A stretch of DNA of 32,837 bases from Chloroflexota bacterium (GCA_005778035.1 SXKT01000051.1:1-32837), one strand, 5' to 3'; counted from the first letter of the stretch, positions 1-8,167 are shown. Numbers and translations are program-made. Notes: a model not told the origin generated them from the sequence alone.

Positions 1-170
1 ACCCGCACTACATTGCCTACCGGGAACGATTACACAATTTTGTGTTCGCACCGTGCACTTTTTGTGGTGGTTGTGAGATGTCTGAAGAGAATTTGGAAGA
101 CTGTTTTGGCAACCCAGCCCCCACATGTGGGGTATGCATGTGGGCGCAAGGAGTTATCCAATGCCCCTAA
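1..170 (+). CDS. 3' end of probable radical-SAM/SPASM protein (tungsten AOR cofactor maturase-like), partial
   Basis: An open frame enters from the left edge (first full codon at base 3) and ends at TAA 168-170. It has no start in the window. The roughly 55 visible residues are rich in cysteine: CTFCGGCE, then C, then CGVCMWAQGVIQCP at the very C-terminus. Such closely spaced Cys pairs ending in a CxxC...W..G..CP tail are typical of the SPASM auxiliary Fe-S region of radical-SAM maturases. A maturase of this kind is known next to tungsten AOR genes. The moaD-like gene starts 35 bases downstream and AOR follows, which supports the assignment. The radical-SAM core itself is outside the window, so the family name is inferred from the tail and context. 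A different Fe-S protein remains possible. Confidence 0.55.
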   Translation, partial: PHYIAYRERLHNFVFAPCTFCGGCEMSEENLEDCFGNPAPTCGVCMWAQGVIQCP

Positions 171-205
171 CCGTTTTATTCATCCATCGTTTGAGGAGTT
201 TATAA

Positions 206-484
206 ATGGACATCCATTTTTATGCCACATTGCGCGAGGTGACTGGTGGAAAGACTGTTAGCCTAAACCTGGCGGCGGAATGTACTGTGCGGCAAATGCT
301 TGAAAGCGTTTTCGCTGTTTACCCTTTGTTGCGAGCCAAGCTAATGGACGCTGATAATAACCTGCTACCCCACGTACACGTCTTCATCAATGGGCGGGAT
401 GTGGAATATCTTGAATTGGCAATGGAAACCGTCATCCAGCCATCCGACAAGCTTGATATTTTTCCGGCAGTAGGTGGAGGGTGA
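206..484 (+). CDS. moaD: MoaD/ThiS-family sulfur-carrier protein
   Basis: This 92-residue protein has the size and layout of a ubiquitin-fold sulfur carrier. It starts MDIHFYATLRE, has a central LPHVHVFINGRDV strand region and ends FPAVGGG. The C-terminal Gly-Gly is the residue pair that is adenylated and thiocarboxylated so that sulfur can be passed to precursor Z during molybdopterin synthesis. The start is supported by GAGGAG at 193-198, seven bases before ATG. Its stop overlaps the start of the next gene (TGATG), so the two are translationally coupled. No MoaE partner is visible in the window. Position between a probable maturase and AOR suggests it serves the pterin cofactor of AOR; a role as a general MoaD or another ThiS-like carrier cannot be excluded. 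Confidence 0.85.
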   Translation: MDIHFYATLREVTGGKTVSLNLAAECTVRQMLESVFAVYPLLRAKLMDADNNLLPHVHVFINGRDVEYLELAMETVIQPSDKLDIFPAVGGG

Positions 485-741
485 TGCGCAATATAGACCA
501 GGAGATCAGGGGCATTCCCCATTTTTTGATATTGGATTACCTGGTTGAATTAGGCGGCGAAAAGGTTGGAGAAGATACCGTAAAAGGAAGCGGTTGGACG
601 GCGCGAGTCACCCGCATGGAACCATTCCGGCTTTTTTCACTTTCGGTTGGCCAAAACAGGCTGGAACTGGAAATTGAAGAGCACCTGGCGGACGCGTTTT
701 TAGCCAAGTTTGCCATGAAGACCTTGCGGGCCGGCGCGTAG
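484..741 (+). CDS. Small conserved-looking protein of unknown function coupled to moaD
   Basis: This 85-residue protein has no family I can name with confidence. ATG 484 overlaps the moaD stop; GTG 481 is an alternative start in the same frame. The sequence is mixed alpha/beta, with no signal peptide, membrane segment or Cys cluster. Visible features are IRGIPHFLILDYLVELGG at the N-terminus and a strand-rich middle (GWTARVTRMEPFRLFSLSVG), followed by a helix with ELEIEEHLADAFL. The tight coupling to moaD and the terminator just downstream suggest that it works with the sulfur carrier, for example as an accessory subunit or pterin-binding factor. That role is inferred from position only. Confidence 0.7.
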   Translation: MRNIDQEIRGIPHFLILDYLVELGGEKVGEDTVKGSGWTARVTRMEPFRLFSLSVGQNRLELEIEEHLADAFLAKFAMKTLRAGA

Positions 742-771
742 CATTCCCCCCCAACCCGGAAGTAGGGATAG

Positions 772-810
772 AAAGAGCGCAAGAAAATTCTTGCGCTCTT
801 TTTTTATTTT
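772..810 (+). terminator. Rho-independent terminator after the moaD operon
   Basis: A perfect inverted repeat pairs 772-783 (AAAGAGCGCAAG) with 790-801 around a short A/T loop and runs into TTTTTATTTT. It lies between the plus-strand moaD operon (ends 741) and the convergent AOR gene (ends 827). The U-tract favours the plus direction; the minus side has a poorer T-run. Confidence 0.88.
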
Positions 811-826
811 GAACTTTTGGCGAGGG

Positions 827-2656
827 CTAAATGATCTCGAGTTCTTTCAATTTTGCCTCGGTTACCACACCGTTGTTCCAGCCACGGGCTTCGTAGTAAT
901 CGGCAAGCATTTTATCCAACTCGCATACTTGTCCCAAGGAGCCTTGCATGGTGGAGGGTTCGGTAGTGAAACGCTTGGGCAGGTAGTCGCTGCCTTCGGC
1001 AAAACCGGCCAGGTTGTTGTAGTGGCGTTCCAGGTTGTAAATGCGCTCGCCGGTCTTCAGCAACTCTTCGCCGGTGAAGGGAACACCGACCATGGCAGAG
1101 TATTGGGCAACGTATTCATCTACGCCTTGGGCAAACGCGCTGAACTTACAGATATCCATGCTGTCGGAGAAGGCGTGAATATCCTGGAAGATCTTGATCA
1201 GGCCGCCCTTGCCTTCCCAAGCCAACGGATCGGTCTTGAGGGTGCCGTAGGGCATAACACCCAGCTCGGAAGCGGGGGAGTAAGCGCGCAAATGGCAGGC
1301 GCCGCGGTTGCTGGTGGCGTAGCCAATACCCATGCCTTTGAGGCCGCGCGGGTCGTAAGCCGGGATACCCTGACCCTTGACGGTCATGGCGATCTCGGGG
1401 TGGCCAAAGTACTCGGCGGTGGCATTGGCGCCTTCACCAAAGACCTTGCCAATACCTTCGCGCTTGCCGATCTTCTCGGCCAGGGCAACCATTTGGTCAT
1501 TATCGCCCCAACCCAATTTTCCATCCTCGGGCTTGGTCCAGCCTTTTTCGCTGGCTTCCATGTAGATGGCAATGGGGTGACCGATCTCGATGGCATCCAT
1601 ACCGTAATCGTTGCACAGGTCGATCATCTTGGCTACTACACGGGCATCGTTATTGCCCACATTCGCGCCAACAGACCAGGCGGGTTCGTACTCCACCGAT
1701 TCCATTCGCAGGCCGGCGTAGGGGCCATCCTTTACTTCTACTTCTTTTTTGCACGCTACCGGGCAGGCATGGCAGGTGGGGTTGTCTACCAACAAATTAT
1801 CCACAATGAACTCGCCGGAGATCTTTTCGGCATTTTCACCGAATGCGGTGAGGGAGCTGTTTTTGGTGGGCAGCGCGCCAATGCTGTTGGTGATGTTCAT
1901 GAGCACGTTGGTGCCGTAGACCGAAAGGCCACCCTTGCGCGGGCTGGTGATGTTCTCTTCGGCCATGATGGTTTGCAGGGCGCGGTCGTGGGCTGCTTTC
2001 CAGGCTTCGCGGTTTTCGGCCTTTACGATCGCCTTCTCAGCCTTGATGACGATGGCTTTGAGGTTCTTGGAACCACCGACACAACCAGTGCCGCCACGGC
2101 CGCTGGCGCGGTCATTTTCGTTGATCCAGCATGCGTAGCGAACGAGTTGTTCGCCGGCCGGGCCAATGGAGATCACAGAGAGGTCTTTTTCGCCGTATTT
2201 GTTTTTAAAGTGCTTTACAGTTTCGTGAATGCCTTTGCCCCAAACTTCCGAAGCATCCAGCAACTCTACCTGGCCATCGTGAATATAGGCATATACCGGT
2301 TTGTCAGCCTTGCCTTTAAAAACCAGGCCATCAAAACCAGACCAGCGCAAGCGTGCGGCCGACCAGCCACCATGGTGGCTATCGGTTACGGTGCCGGTGA
2401 GTGGGGACTTGGTTACAACAGCCATACGGCCGCTCATATTGGCTTCGGAGCCGGTCATTGGGCCGTTCATAAAGCACAGCAAGTTTTCGGGAGAAAGCGG
2501 GTCTACCTTGGGTCCGTTATCGTACACGAACTTAACGCCTAAACCGCGGCCACCAATATACTTGCGCTTTAGGTCTTCAGGGATCGGCCGGACATCTACT
2601 TTACCAGCTGTCAGGTCTACGTGAGCAATTCGATCTGCATAACCGCCAAGTGCCAT
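827..2656 (-). CDS. aor: Tungsten-type aldehyde ferredoxin oxidoreductase
   Basis: This cytoplasmic enzyme oxidises aldehydes to carboxylic acids with ferredoxin as acceptor, using a W (or Mo) bis-pterin and a [4Fe-4S] cluster. The ATG at 2656 is preceded by GGAGGA (plus strand 2663-2668), giving 609 residues, the normal length; an upstream in-frame ATG at 2728 lacks such support. The N-terminal pterin-binding domain has IGGRGLGVKF near residues 34-43. Cluster ligands are C295, C298 and C302 in CHACPVAC, plus C503 in SDSMDICKF, matching the spacing in Pyrococcus AOR. A second pterin-binding stretch, DPRGLKGMGIGYATSNRGAC, lies near 435-454. The gene is monocistronic and divergent from the HTH-PBP regulator, and convergent with moaD. 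The natural aldehyde substrate cannot be read from the sequence. Confidence 0.95.
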   Translation of the reverse strand: MALGGYADRIAHVDLTAGKVDVRPIPEDLKRKYIGGRGLGVKFVYDNGPKVDPLSPENLLCFMNGPMTGSEANMSGRMAVVTKSPLTGTVTDSHHGGWSAARLRWSGFDGLVFKGKADKPVYAYIHDGQVELLDASEVWGKGIHETVKHFKNKYGEKDLSVISIGPAGEQLVRYACWINENDRASGRGGTGCVGGSKNLKAIVIKAEKAIVKAENREAWKAAHDRALQTIMAEENITSPRKGGLSVYGTNVLMNITNSIGALPTKNSSLTAFGENAEKISGEFIVDNLLVDNPTCHACPVACKKEVEVKDGPYAGLRMESVEYEPAWSVGANVGNNDARVVAKMIDLCNDYGMDAIEIGHPIAIYMEASEKGWTKPEDGKLGWGDNDQMVALAEKIGKREGIGKVFGEGANATAEYFGHPEIAMTVKGQGIPAYDPRGLKGMGIGYATSNRGACHLRAYSPASELGVMPYGTLKTDPLAWEGKGGLIKIFQDIHAFSDSMDICKFSAFAQGVDEYVAQYSAMVGVPFTGEELLKTGERIYNLERHYNNLAGFAEGSDYLPKRFTTEPSTMQGSLGQVCELDKMLADYYEARGWNNGVVTEAKLKELEII

Positions 2657-2931
2657 AACTTCCTCCAAAATGTTTTGAATGTTGCAAATGGGTATTAAGT
2701 AAAAGTTATACAAAACGCCCTTTTGCATTAATAAAAGTTGTAATACTATAATTCCAGTGCTAAAAAACCAAAAGGTTTTAGGAAATACTTAATAGGGTTC
2801 AGAACAAATTGCTTGTTTATTAGGTTAAAATAATGGAACAGTTCTTGGCGGCGCGCCTGTTTTTTGGGCTCCGAAGCCATTTTGGCAACCTTGCCTTAAC
2901 CGCAGGCTATTCTTGAAATTGGAGGTGTCTC
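2657..2931. promoter_or_regulatory. Divergent intergenic region between aor and its likely regulator
   Basis: This AT-rich stretch must carry promoters for aor (minus) and for the regulator-moeA operon (plus). I could not find a pair of convincing -35/-10 boxes for either. Visible elements are a GGCAA-CC-TTGCC inverted repeat at 2884-2895, a weak hairpin with a bulge around 2760-2781, and Shine-Dalgarno sequences at both ends (GGAGGA for aor, GGAGGTG at 2921-2927 for the regulator). Confidence 0.5.
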
Positions 2932-3912
2932 ATAGAAAAGATTGAAGCTCTTCATGGAATAGACCACCTAAAAGAACTGGCGGACCCCAAGAGGTTGACC
3001 ATCTTGCGTTATTTAATGGCCACTCCGGCCACCCTGACCCAACTCGGCGACAAGATGGGGCAATCCCCCGCATGGGTTCGGCACCATGTAAAGATCTTAG
3101 AGGAAGCAGGCTGGATCTTTGTAAGCGAGGTGCGAGTATCGGCAGGCGTGAACGAAAAATATTACAAAGCGCGGGCTTCGGCCCTGTTGTTGCAAGAATT
3201 GATCTTGCCTAACACCAGCAAACCATACATCATATTTAGCGGCAGCCATGATAACGCAATTGAGCGCATTGCCGCCAAGTTGAGCCGCCACCTGACCCTT
3301 TTCGTTTTGCCGGTGGGCTCGCTGGATGGGTTGATCAACCTGCGCCAATATCTTTGCCACATTAGCGGAACCCACATCCTCAACGATGACGGCGCTGATT
3401 ACAATACCGAATCAGTGCGGCATATCTTCCCGGACCGGAATATGGTTTTGGTGACGATGGCCCACAGAACCCAGGGGATGATCATCGCGCCTGGCAATCC
3501 CAAAGGCATCCGCACCATCGAGGACTTGCTGAACCCCGAGATCCAATTCATCAATCGCAACCCCGGATCCGGGACCAGAATGTGGGTTGATCGTGAATTG
3601 GCCAATTTGGGTTTGCCTACCACTGAGATCAGCGAATACGGTTATTATGTTAGTACCCACAGCGAGGCTGCCCGAATGGTGAAACAAGGAACTGCCGACG
3701 CGGCGATCGGTATACAATCGGCCGCCATCGACGCCGGGACGGATTTCATCCCCTTGTTTGAAGAGAGATACGACCTGGTTTTTGAGCGCAGCAATATGCG
3801 GGTGGTCGCGCCGATCATTGAGTACTTGCGGACACCGGCCTTTCGCAAAGAGCTCAACGCGCTATCAGGATACAATACCGCTCACAGCGGAGAATTGGTT
3901 CCCGTGCAATGA
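2932..3912 (+). CDS. ArsR-like HTH regulator with C-terminal PBP-like sensor domain, apparent AUA start
   Basis: A winged HTH (about residues 15-90; core KELADPKRLTILRYL followed by LTQLGDKMGQSPAWVRHHVK) is joined to a periplasmic-binding-protein-like domain (about 95-320; GSHD, FINRNPGSGTRMW, IPLFEERYDLVF). It has no signal peptide, so this is a cytoplasmic one-component regulator. The first standard start (TTG 2995) would cut the first HTH helix. Upstream in frame there is only ATA 2932 (reading MEKIEALHGIDHLKELAD...) placed four bases after GGAGGTG 2921-2927, so I annotate 2932, giving 326 residues. The C-terminal domain matches the one fused to MoeA at 5207-7180, which suggests it binds molybdate, tungstate or a cofactor intermediate and controls the divergent aor. 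The ligand is inferred. Confidence 0.85.
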   Translation: MEKIEALHGIDHLKELADPKRLTILRYLMATPATLTQLGDKMGQSPAWVRHHVKILEEAGWIFVSEVRVSAGVNEKYYKARASALLLQELILPNTSKPYIIFSGSHDNAIERIAAKLSRHLTLFVLPVGSLDGLINLRQYLCHISGTHILNDDGADYNTESVRHIFPDRNMVLVTMAHRTQGMIIAPGNPKGIRTIEDLLNPEIQFINRNPGSGTRMWVDRELANLGLPTTEISEYGYYVSTHSEAARMVKQGTADAAIGIQSAAIDAGTDFIPLFEERYDLVFERSNMRVVAPIIEYLRTPAFRKELNALSGYNTAHSGELVPVQ

Positions 3913-3959
3913 CCAGCCACAGTGCAGTGGCTGTAACCCTATGGATCTAAGGACCAACG

Positions 3960-5210
3960 ATGCCTGAATTTTTGAACTTATTACCACCCGACGAAGCCCG
4001 TTCCAAATGGTTAGGCCAGGTGGCAACGCCGGCACACACGGTTGAATGGGTGCCGTTGGAAGGTGCCTGCGGCAGGGTTGCTGCGCAGGACATCCTTTCT
4101 CCGCAGGCATTGCCGCAGTTTGCCCGCTCTACCGTAGATGGCTACGCTGTTCAGGCCCGCGATACCTACGGCGCTGCCGATACACTACCCGGCTATCTGT
4201 CTTTGGCTGGCGAAGTACCAATGGGGGCTGCAGCAAACCTAAGCCTGGGGCCTGGCCAATGCGCGACCATCCACACCGGTGGGATGTTGCCCGAAGGCGC
4301 GGATTCGGTGGTGATGCTGGAATATACCCAAACCAGCCGCCCAGGCGAGATCGAGATCCAACGCTCGGTGGCTGTGGGAGAGAACACCATTGCGGTGGGC
4401 GAGGACATTACCCAAGGCCAGTTGGTGTTGGAACGCGGCAGGTTATTGCGCCCTGCCGATATTGGCGGATTGGCGGCATTGGGGATCCTAAAAGTCGCTG
4501 TGGCGCCAAAGCCCACGGTCTCCATCCTCTCCAGCGGCGATGAGGTGGTGGCATCCAAGAACACCCCAGCCCCTGGCCAGGTACGTGATATTAATTCGCA
4601 CACATTGGCGGCATTGGTTTCGCAGGCCGGTGGCGTGCCCAGGCTAGCTGGCATCATCCCCGACGATTTTGGCAGTTTGTTGCAGGCGGCAAGAGCCGCT
4701 TTGGCGCAAAGCGATATGGTGCTCATCACTGCCGGCTCCTCAGCCAGCACCAGGGATATGACCGCCAGCGTTATTGAGACACTGGGAGAACCGGGGGTGA
4801 TCGTGCATGGCATTAACACCCGCCCCGGCAAACCCACCATTTTGGGAGCGGTGGCCGGCAAGGCGGTGGTTGGCCTGCCTGGCAACCCGGTGAGCGCTCT
4901 TGTAAACGGCCTTTTGTTTGTGGTGCCAGCGCTGCGTAAATTGCTTGGCGCCAAAGAGCCAGCCGCCCAACGCTCCATCCGGGCTCGGTTGACGATCAAT
5001 GTTGCTTCGCAGGCTGGACGGGAAGATTGGCAACCCGTTCAACTGCGCGCAAGCGCTGGCGAGCTGCTGGCTGTTCCGGTGTTTGGCAAATCCAACCTGA
5101 TCTTTACCTTGGCCAACGCCGATGGACTGATCAAGATCGAGCCTAACGCCACCGGCGCCGCCGCTGGCGAGTTGGTTGAAGTATTGCCGATCGGCCTGGG
5201 GGATTTATGA
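3960..5210 (+). CDS. moeA: Molybdopterin molybdenumtransferase MoeA
   Basis: MoeA inserts Mo or W into adenylylated molybdopterin to finish the cofactor. The protein is 416 residues, the usual length. It has the MoeA N-terminal domains (STVDGYAVQARDTYGA near 57-72, GEDITQGQ), the MPT-binding domain (SILSSGDEVV, GQVRDINSHTLAALV, LITAGSSASTRDM, VVGLPGNPVSALV) and a C-terminal beta domain. The ligand loop reads AGSSAST rather than the GGVSVGD common in E. coli-type MoeA, a variant also seen in the paralogue downstream. The ATG follows a weak AGGA 47 bases after the regulator stop, so it is probably in the same operon. It overlaps the next gene by four bases (ATGA). Confidence 0.93.
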   Translation: MPEFLNLLPPDEARSKWLGQVATPAHTVEWVPLEGACGRVAAQDILSPQALPQFARSTVDGYAVQARDTYGAADTLPGYLSLAGEVPMGAAANLSLGPGQCATIHTGGMLPEGADSVVMLEYTQTSRPGEIEIQRSVAVGENTIAVGEDITQGQLVLERGRLLRPADIGGLAALGILKVAVAPKPTVSILSSGDEVVASKNTPAPGQVRDINSHTLAALVSQAGGVPRLAGIIPDDFGSLLQAARAALAQSDMVLITAGSSASTRDMTASVIETLGEPGVIVHGINTRPGKPTILGAVAGKAVVGLPGNPVSALVNGLLFVVPALRKLLGAKEPAAQRSIRARLTINVASQAGREDWQPVQLRASAGELLAVPVFGKSNLIFTLANADGLIKIEPNATGAAAGELVEVLPIGLGDL

Positions 5211-7180
5211 CTAGATCAGTTTATCTGCACGATATTCCATTGGCTGAAGCACAACATGCCCTGCAAAGCGCGCTGCGCGAAAACGGCCTTTGGGCTGTTT
5301 TAGGCAAAGAAGAACTACCCTTGAGCCAACACCTGGCAGGCAGGGTATTGGCCGACGCGGTCTGGGCGATCAATTCATCTCCCCATTATCATGCCAGCGC
5401 CATGGATGGTTTTGCTGTGCGGGCAGAAGCCACCAGCGCCGCCATGCCCACCACGCCTGTGGCGTTGCAGTGCGAAGACGATGCCAAATACGTGGATACC
5501 GGAGACCCATTGCCTGGTTGGGCTAACGCGGTGATCCCTATCGAGAATGTGGAAGCGCTGGATACAGATGGGAACATGGCCAAAAACCCGCGCGCGCCGC
5601 AACAGGTGCGTATTCGGGCGGCGGTTGTACCCTGGAGCCATGTTCGGCCAATGGGTGAAGATATTGTGGCTACCCAGCTGGTTTTACCCGCCGGGCACAC
5701 CCTTAACGCCTTTGACCTCGGCGCTATCGCCGCATCGGGGCACCAAACCGCCTGGGTGGCGCGCAAACCACGCGTGGCCATATTGCCAACCGGAACCGAA
5801 CTGGTGCCGATAGGCACGCCCTTGAAGGCAGGCGATATTTTGGAATATAACTCACTGGTGATCTCTGGCCAGTTGCAGGCTATGGGCGCGGAACCGATGC
5901 CCCAGCCGATCACCATCGATGACCTGGACCTGATCTGCCAGCGGGTGAAGGATGCCAGCGCCAACTGCGACATGGTGCTGCTCAACGCGGGCTCTTCCGC
6001 TGGCAGCGAGGATTTTTCTTCGCGAGTGGTAGAGCGGCTTGGGCAACTTTTGGTGCACGGTGTGGCCGTTCGGCCAGGGCACCCGGTGATCTTGGGCATG
6101 TTGAAACGAGATGACCCGCTCAGGCCGATGATCCCGATCGTGGGGGTGCCGGGTTACCCTGTTTCCGCGGCGCTAACGGTAGAGATCTTTGTAGAACCGA
6201 TCATCTCGCAATGGCTGGGTCGCCCGGCCGCCCAACCCGAATCGCTGGAAGCGGCCATCACCCGAAAGACCGTATCTCCCCCCGGAGATGACGATTTTGT
6301 TCGGGTGGTCTTGGGCAAGGTGGATGGCAAAATGCTGTGCGCGCCGATCTCTCGCGGAGCAGGGGTGATCACCTCCATGGTGCGCGCCGATGCTTTGGTG
6401 GTGTTGCCGCGCGGCGTGCAAGGGGTAGATGCCGGCGACACCGTTACCGTTCGATTGATCAAACCACGCGCAGAACTGGAGCAAACCATCTTCTGCATTG
6501 GCTCTCATGATGTGATCTTGGATCTGGTGGCGCAATTTTTGGCCGCCAAAGGCCGGCGCTTCGTATCCTCCAACGTTGGCTCGCAAGGCGGGTTGGTGGC
6601 ACTGCGGCGAGGAGAGGCCCACCTGGCCGGATCACACCTGATCGACCCGGACAGCGGCGAGTACAACATAAAGTTCATCCAACAATATTTGCCCGATGTA
6701 CCGGTAAGGGCAGTTGGGCTGGTTATGCGCCAACAAGGGCTGATCGTAGCCAAGGGAAACCCTTTTGGATTGCACGGGCTGGAAGACCTGACCCGTGCCG
6801 ATGTTCACTTCATCAACCGGCAACGCGGAGCCGGTACGCGAGTGCTATTGGATATGCACCTGGCCAAGGCTGGCATTGGCCACAGCGCGGTGAACGGTTA
6901 CGCCAATGAGGAGTACACCCATTTGGGGGTAGCGGCGGCGGTAGCCTCTGGCAGGGCATCTTGCGGCATGGGGATCCCCTCGGCCGCGCAAGCGCTGGGC
7001 CTGGATTTTGTGCCGCTTTACCAGGAGCGCTACGACCTGGTCATCCCACACCGGCATGCGGAATCTGCCTTGTTGCAACCGCTGATGGACCTGCTGAACG
7101 ATGATGCTTTTAGGAAGGCCATCGAACAATTGCCCGGTTATGATACTGGCGTAATGGGCAAGGTAACCTACGAAAGTTGA
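5207..7180 (+). CDS. MoeA paralogue fused to a C-terminal PBP-like domain
   Basis: The first roughly 420 of 657 residues form a full MoeA (SAMDGFAVRAEATS, MGEDIVATQLVLPAG, AILPTGTELV, LLNAGSSAGSEDF, VGVPGYPVSAALTVEIFV). The last roughly 225 form a PBP-like domain (FCIGSHDVILDLVAQFL, HLAGSHLIDPDSGEYN, FINRQRGAGTRVLLD, FVPLYQERYDLVIP). This MoeA-PBP fusion is a known archaeal and bacterial architecture. The domain closely parallels that in the HTH regulator at 2932-3912. It could deliver or sense the oxyanion inserted by MoeA, for example to select W over Mo for AOR; this is an inference. The start overlaps the moeA stop (ATGA), so translation is coupled. No terminator is visible after 7180. 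Confidence 0.92.
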   Translation: MTRSVYLHDIPLAEAQHALQSALRENGLWAVLGKEELPLSQHLAGRVLADAVWAINSSPHYHASAMDGFAVRAEATSAAMPTTPVALQCEDDAKYVDTGDPLPGWANAVIPIENVEALDTDGNMAKNPRAPQQVRIRAAVVPWSHVRPMGEDIVATQLVLPAGHTLNAFDLGAIAASGHQTAWVARKPRVAILPTGTELVPIGTPLKAGDILEYNSLVISGQLQAMGAEPMPQPITIDDLDLICQRVKDASANCDMVLLNAGSSAGSEDFSSRVVERLGQLLVHGVAVRPGHPVILGMLKRDDPLRPMIPIVGVPGYPVSAALTVEIFVEPIISQWLGRPAAQPESLEAAITRKTVSPPGDDDFVRVVLGKVDGKMLCAPISRGAGVITSMVRADALVVLPRGVQGVDAGDTVTVRLIKPRAELEQTIFCIGSHDVILDLVAQFLAAKGRRFVSSNVGSQGGLVALRRGEAHLAGSHLIDPDSGEYNIKFIQQYLPDVPVRAVGLVMRQQGLIVAKGNPFGLHGLEDLTRADVHFINRQRGAGTRVLLDMHLAKAGIGHSAVNGYANEEYTHLGVAAAVASGRASCGMGIPSAAQALGLDFVPLYQERYDLVIPHRHAESALLQPLMDLLNDDAFRKAIEQLPGYDTGVMGKVTYES

Positions 7181-7612
7181 GTTGGCAATCGGGTAGCATG
7201 GTTGGCATGGCAGGTGATCTTCCGCGAGTGGTTTTTGGCGTAAACCGCCATTGCCCCTAAAAGCCGCTTCGACCTGTGAACAACGGGAAAATGAGGGTGA
7301 CCCCAAGCCCCTACCCGCAGGTTTGAGCAGCGGGAAGCGATAGCGGAAATGACCTGGTTGAATGGTGATGCCGATCCCAGATCTTCTGTTGGATGACGCG
7401 CCCGGTTTGGGCAATTGGATGCGAGGATCGATCGCCAGCGATCAAACCAGGCGGTCTGAATTAATGACAGGGAGTGGTTATATAATTAAATCGATGCATG
7501 GCTGGCAAGGCAGAGGGTGAAAGCAACAATAAACGATGGGAACATTGGCCGCCAACCCACGGCGACCCAATAAAATAGAATTGTTACCCAATACCCATGA
7601 ACGGAGAGTGCA
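7181..7612. promoter_or_regulatory. Non-coding interval with a possible promoter before the SOUL gene
   Basis: I see no gene with plausible codon structure in these 432 bases. A perfect TATAAT lies at 7481-7486 inside an AT-rich patch (7478-7492), but no good -35 stands 16-18 bases before it, so it is only a candidate -10 with a leader of about 120 bases. A short GATCGC-CA-GCGATC palindrome at about 7430-7443 has no clear role. Confidence 0.3.
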
Positions 7613-8167
7613 ATGACTGAGACCCCCAAGTATATCGTTGAGCTCAAACACAAGGAATTGGAGCTGCGCCGTTACCCTGCCATGCTCCAAGCCGAGGTGA
7701 CGACGAGCGGCAGTAATTATCGCAATGCGGCCGAACGTGGTTTTCGGGTGCTTGCTTCTTACATCTTTGGTAACAACCGCGCAAACCGAAACATAGAAAT
7801 GACAACCCCCGTCAATGCCATCCGGTCAGAGAAGATCGCGATGACCTCCCCTGTGACCATTACCGGTGATTCAGAGTACACTGTGGCATTCATCATGCCG
7901 GCAAGTTACACGATTGATAACTTGCCGATACCCAATGACCAACGGGTCAACATCAGGTCGGTTGATCAACATCTAACGGCAGCCATTCGGTTTAACGGCT
8001 ATTTTAATGAAGAGAAGATCAGGCACAACAGAAACAGGCTCACGGACTGGATCAGCAGCATTGGTTATTCGGTCGCTGGTGAGTACATTGTCGCTGGATA
8101 CAACCCCCCTTGGGTACCCGGTTTTTTTGCCCGCAATGAAGTGATGGTGAATGTTGTAAAGCAATAG
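7613..8167 (+). CDS. SOUL-family heme-binding protein
   Basis: The 184-residue sequence has the hallmarks of the SOUL/HBP family: an N-terminal strand KYIVELKHKELELRRYPAML, a helix with AAERGFRVLASYIFGNN, the conserved IEMTTPVN and KIAMTSPV loops, TVAFIMPASYTIDNLPIPND and a C-terminal NPPWVPGFFARNEVMV. Members bind heme or other tetrapyrroles loosely and their bacterial role is uncertain. There is no signal peptide, so it is probably cytosolic. The start is supported by GGAGAG just upstream. It stands alone, with more than 400 non-coding bases on both sides, and is not obviously linked to the Mo/W genes. Confidence 0.92.
   Translation: MTETPKYIVELKHKELELRRYPAMLQAEVTTSGSNYRNAAERGFRVLASYIFGNNRANRNIEMTTPVNAIRSEKIAMTSPVTITGDSEYTVAFIMPASYTIDNLPIPNDQRVNIRSVDQHLTAAIRFNGYFNEEKIRHNRNRLTDWISSIGYSVAGEYIVAGYNPPWVPGFFARNEVMVNVVKQ

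Noticed and set aside
171-205. Possible Moco riboswitch before moaD
   Set aside because: The gap between the partial gene and moaD is only 35 bases, far too short for that RNA, and the upstream sequence is coding.
791-2542. Long open frame of 583 codons on the plus strand opposite aor
   Set aside because: It is the antisense shadow of AOR, whose motifs, ribosome site and length are all as expected. The plus-strand product has repetitive Gly/Ala/Val composition and no recognisable domain.
2884-2895. GGCAA-CC-TTGCC inverted repeat upstream of the regulator; a similar string occurs near 32761
   Set aside because: It is short and the second copy lies in a possible coding region, so I cannot separate it from chance. 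It stays a minor candidate operator for the aor regulator.
6845-7414. Minus-strand open frame running past the end of the MoeA-PBP gene into the gap
   Set aside because: Most of it is antisense to a well-supported gene and the part in the gap has no ribosome site or protein-like pattern.
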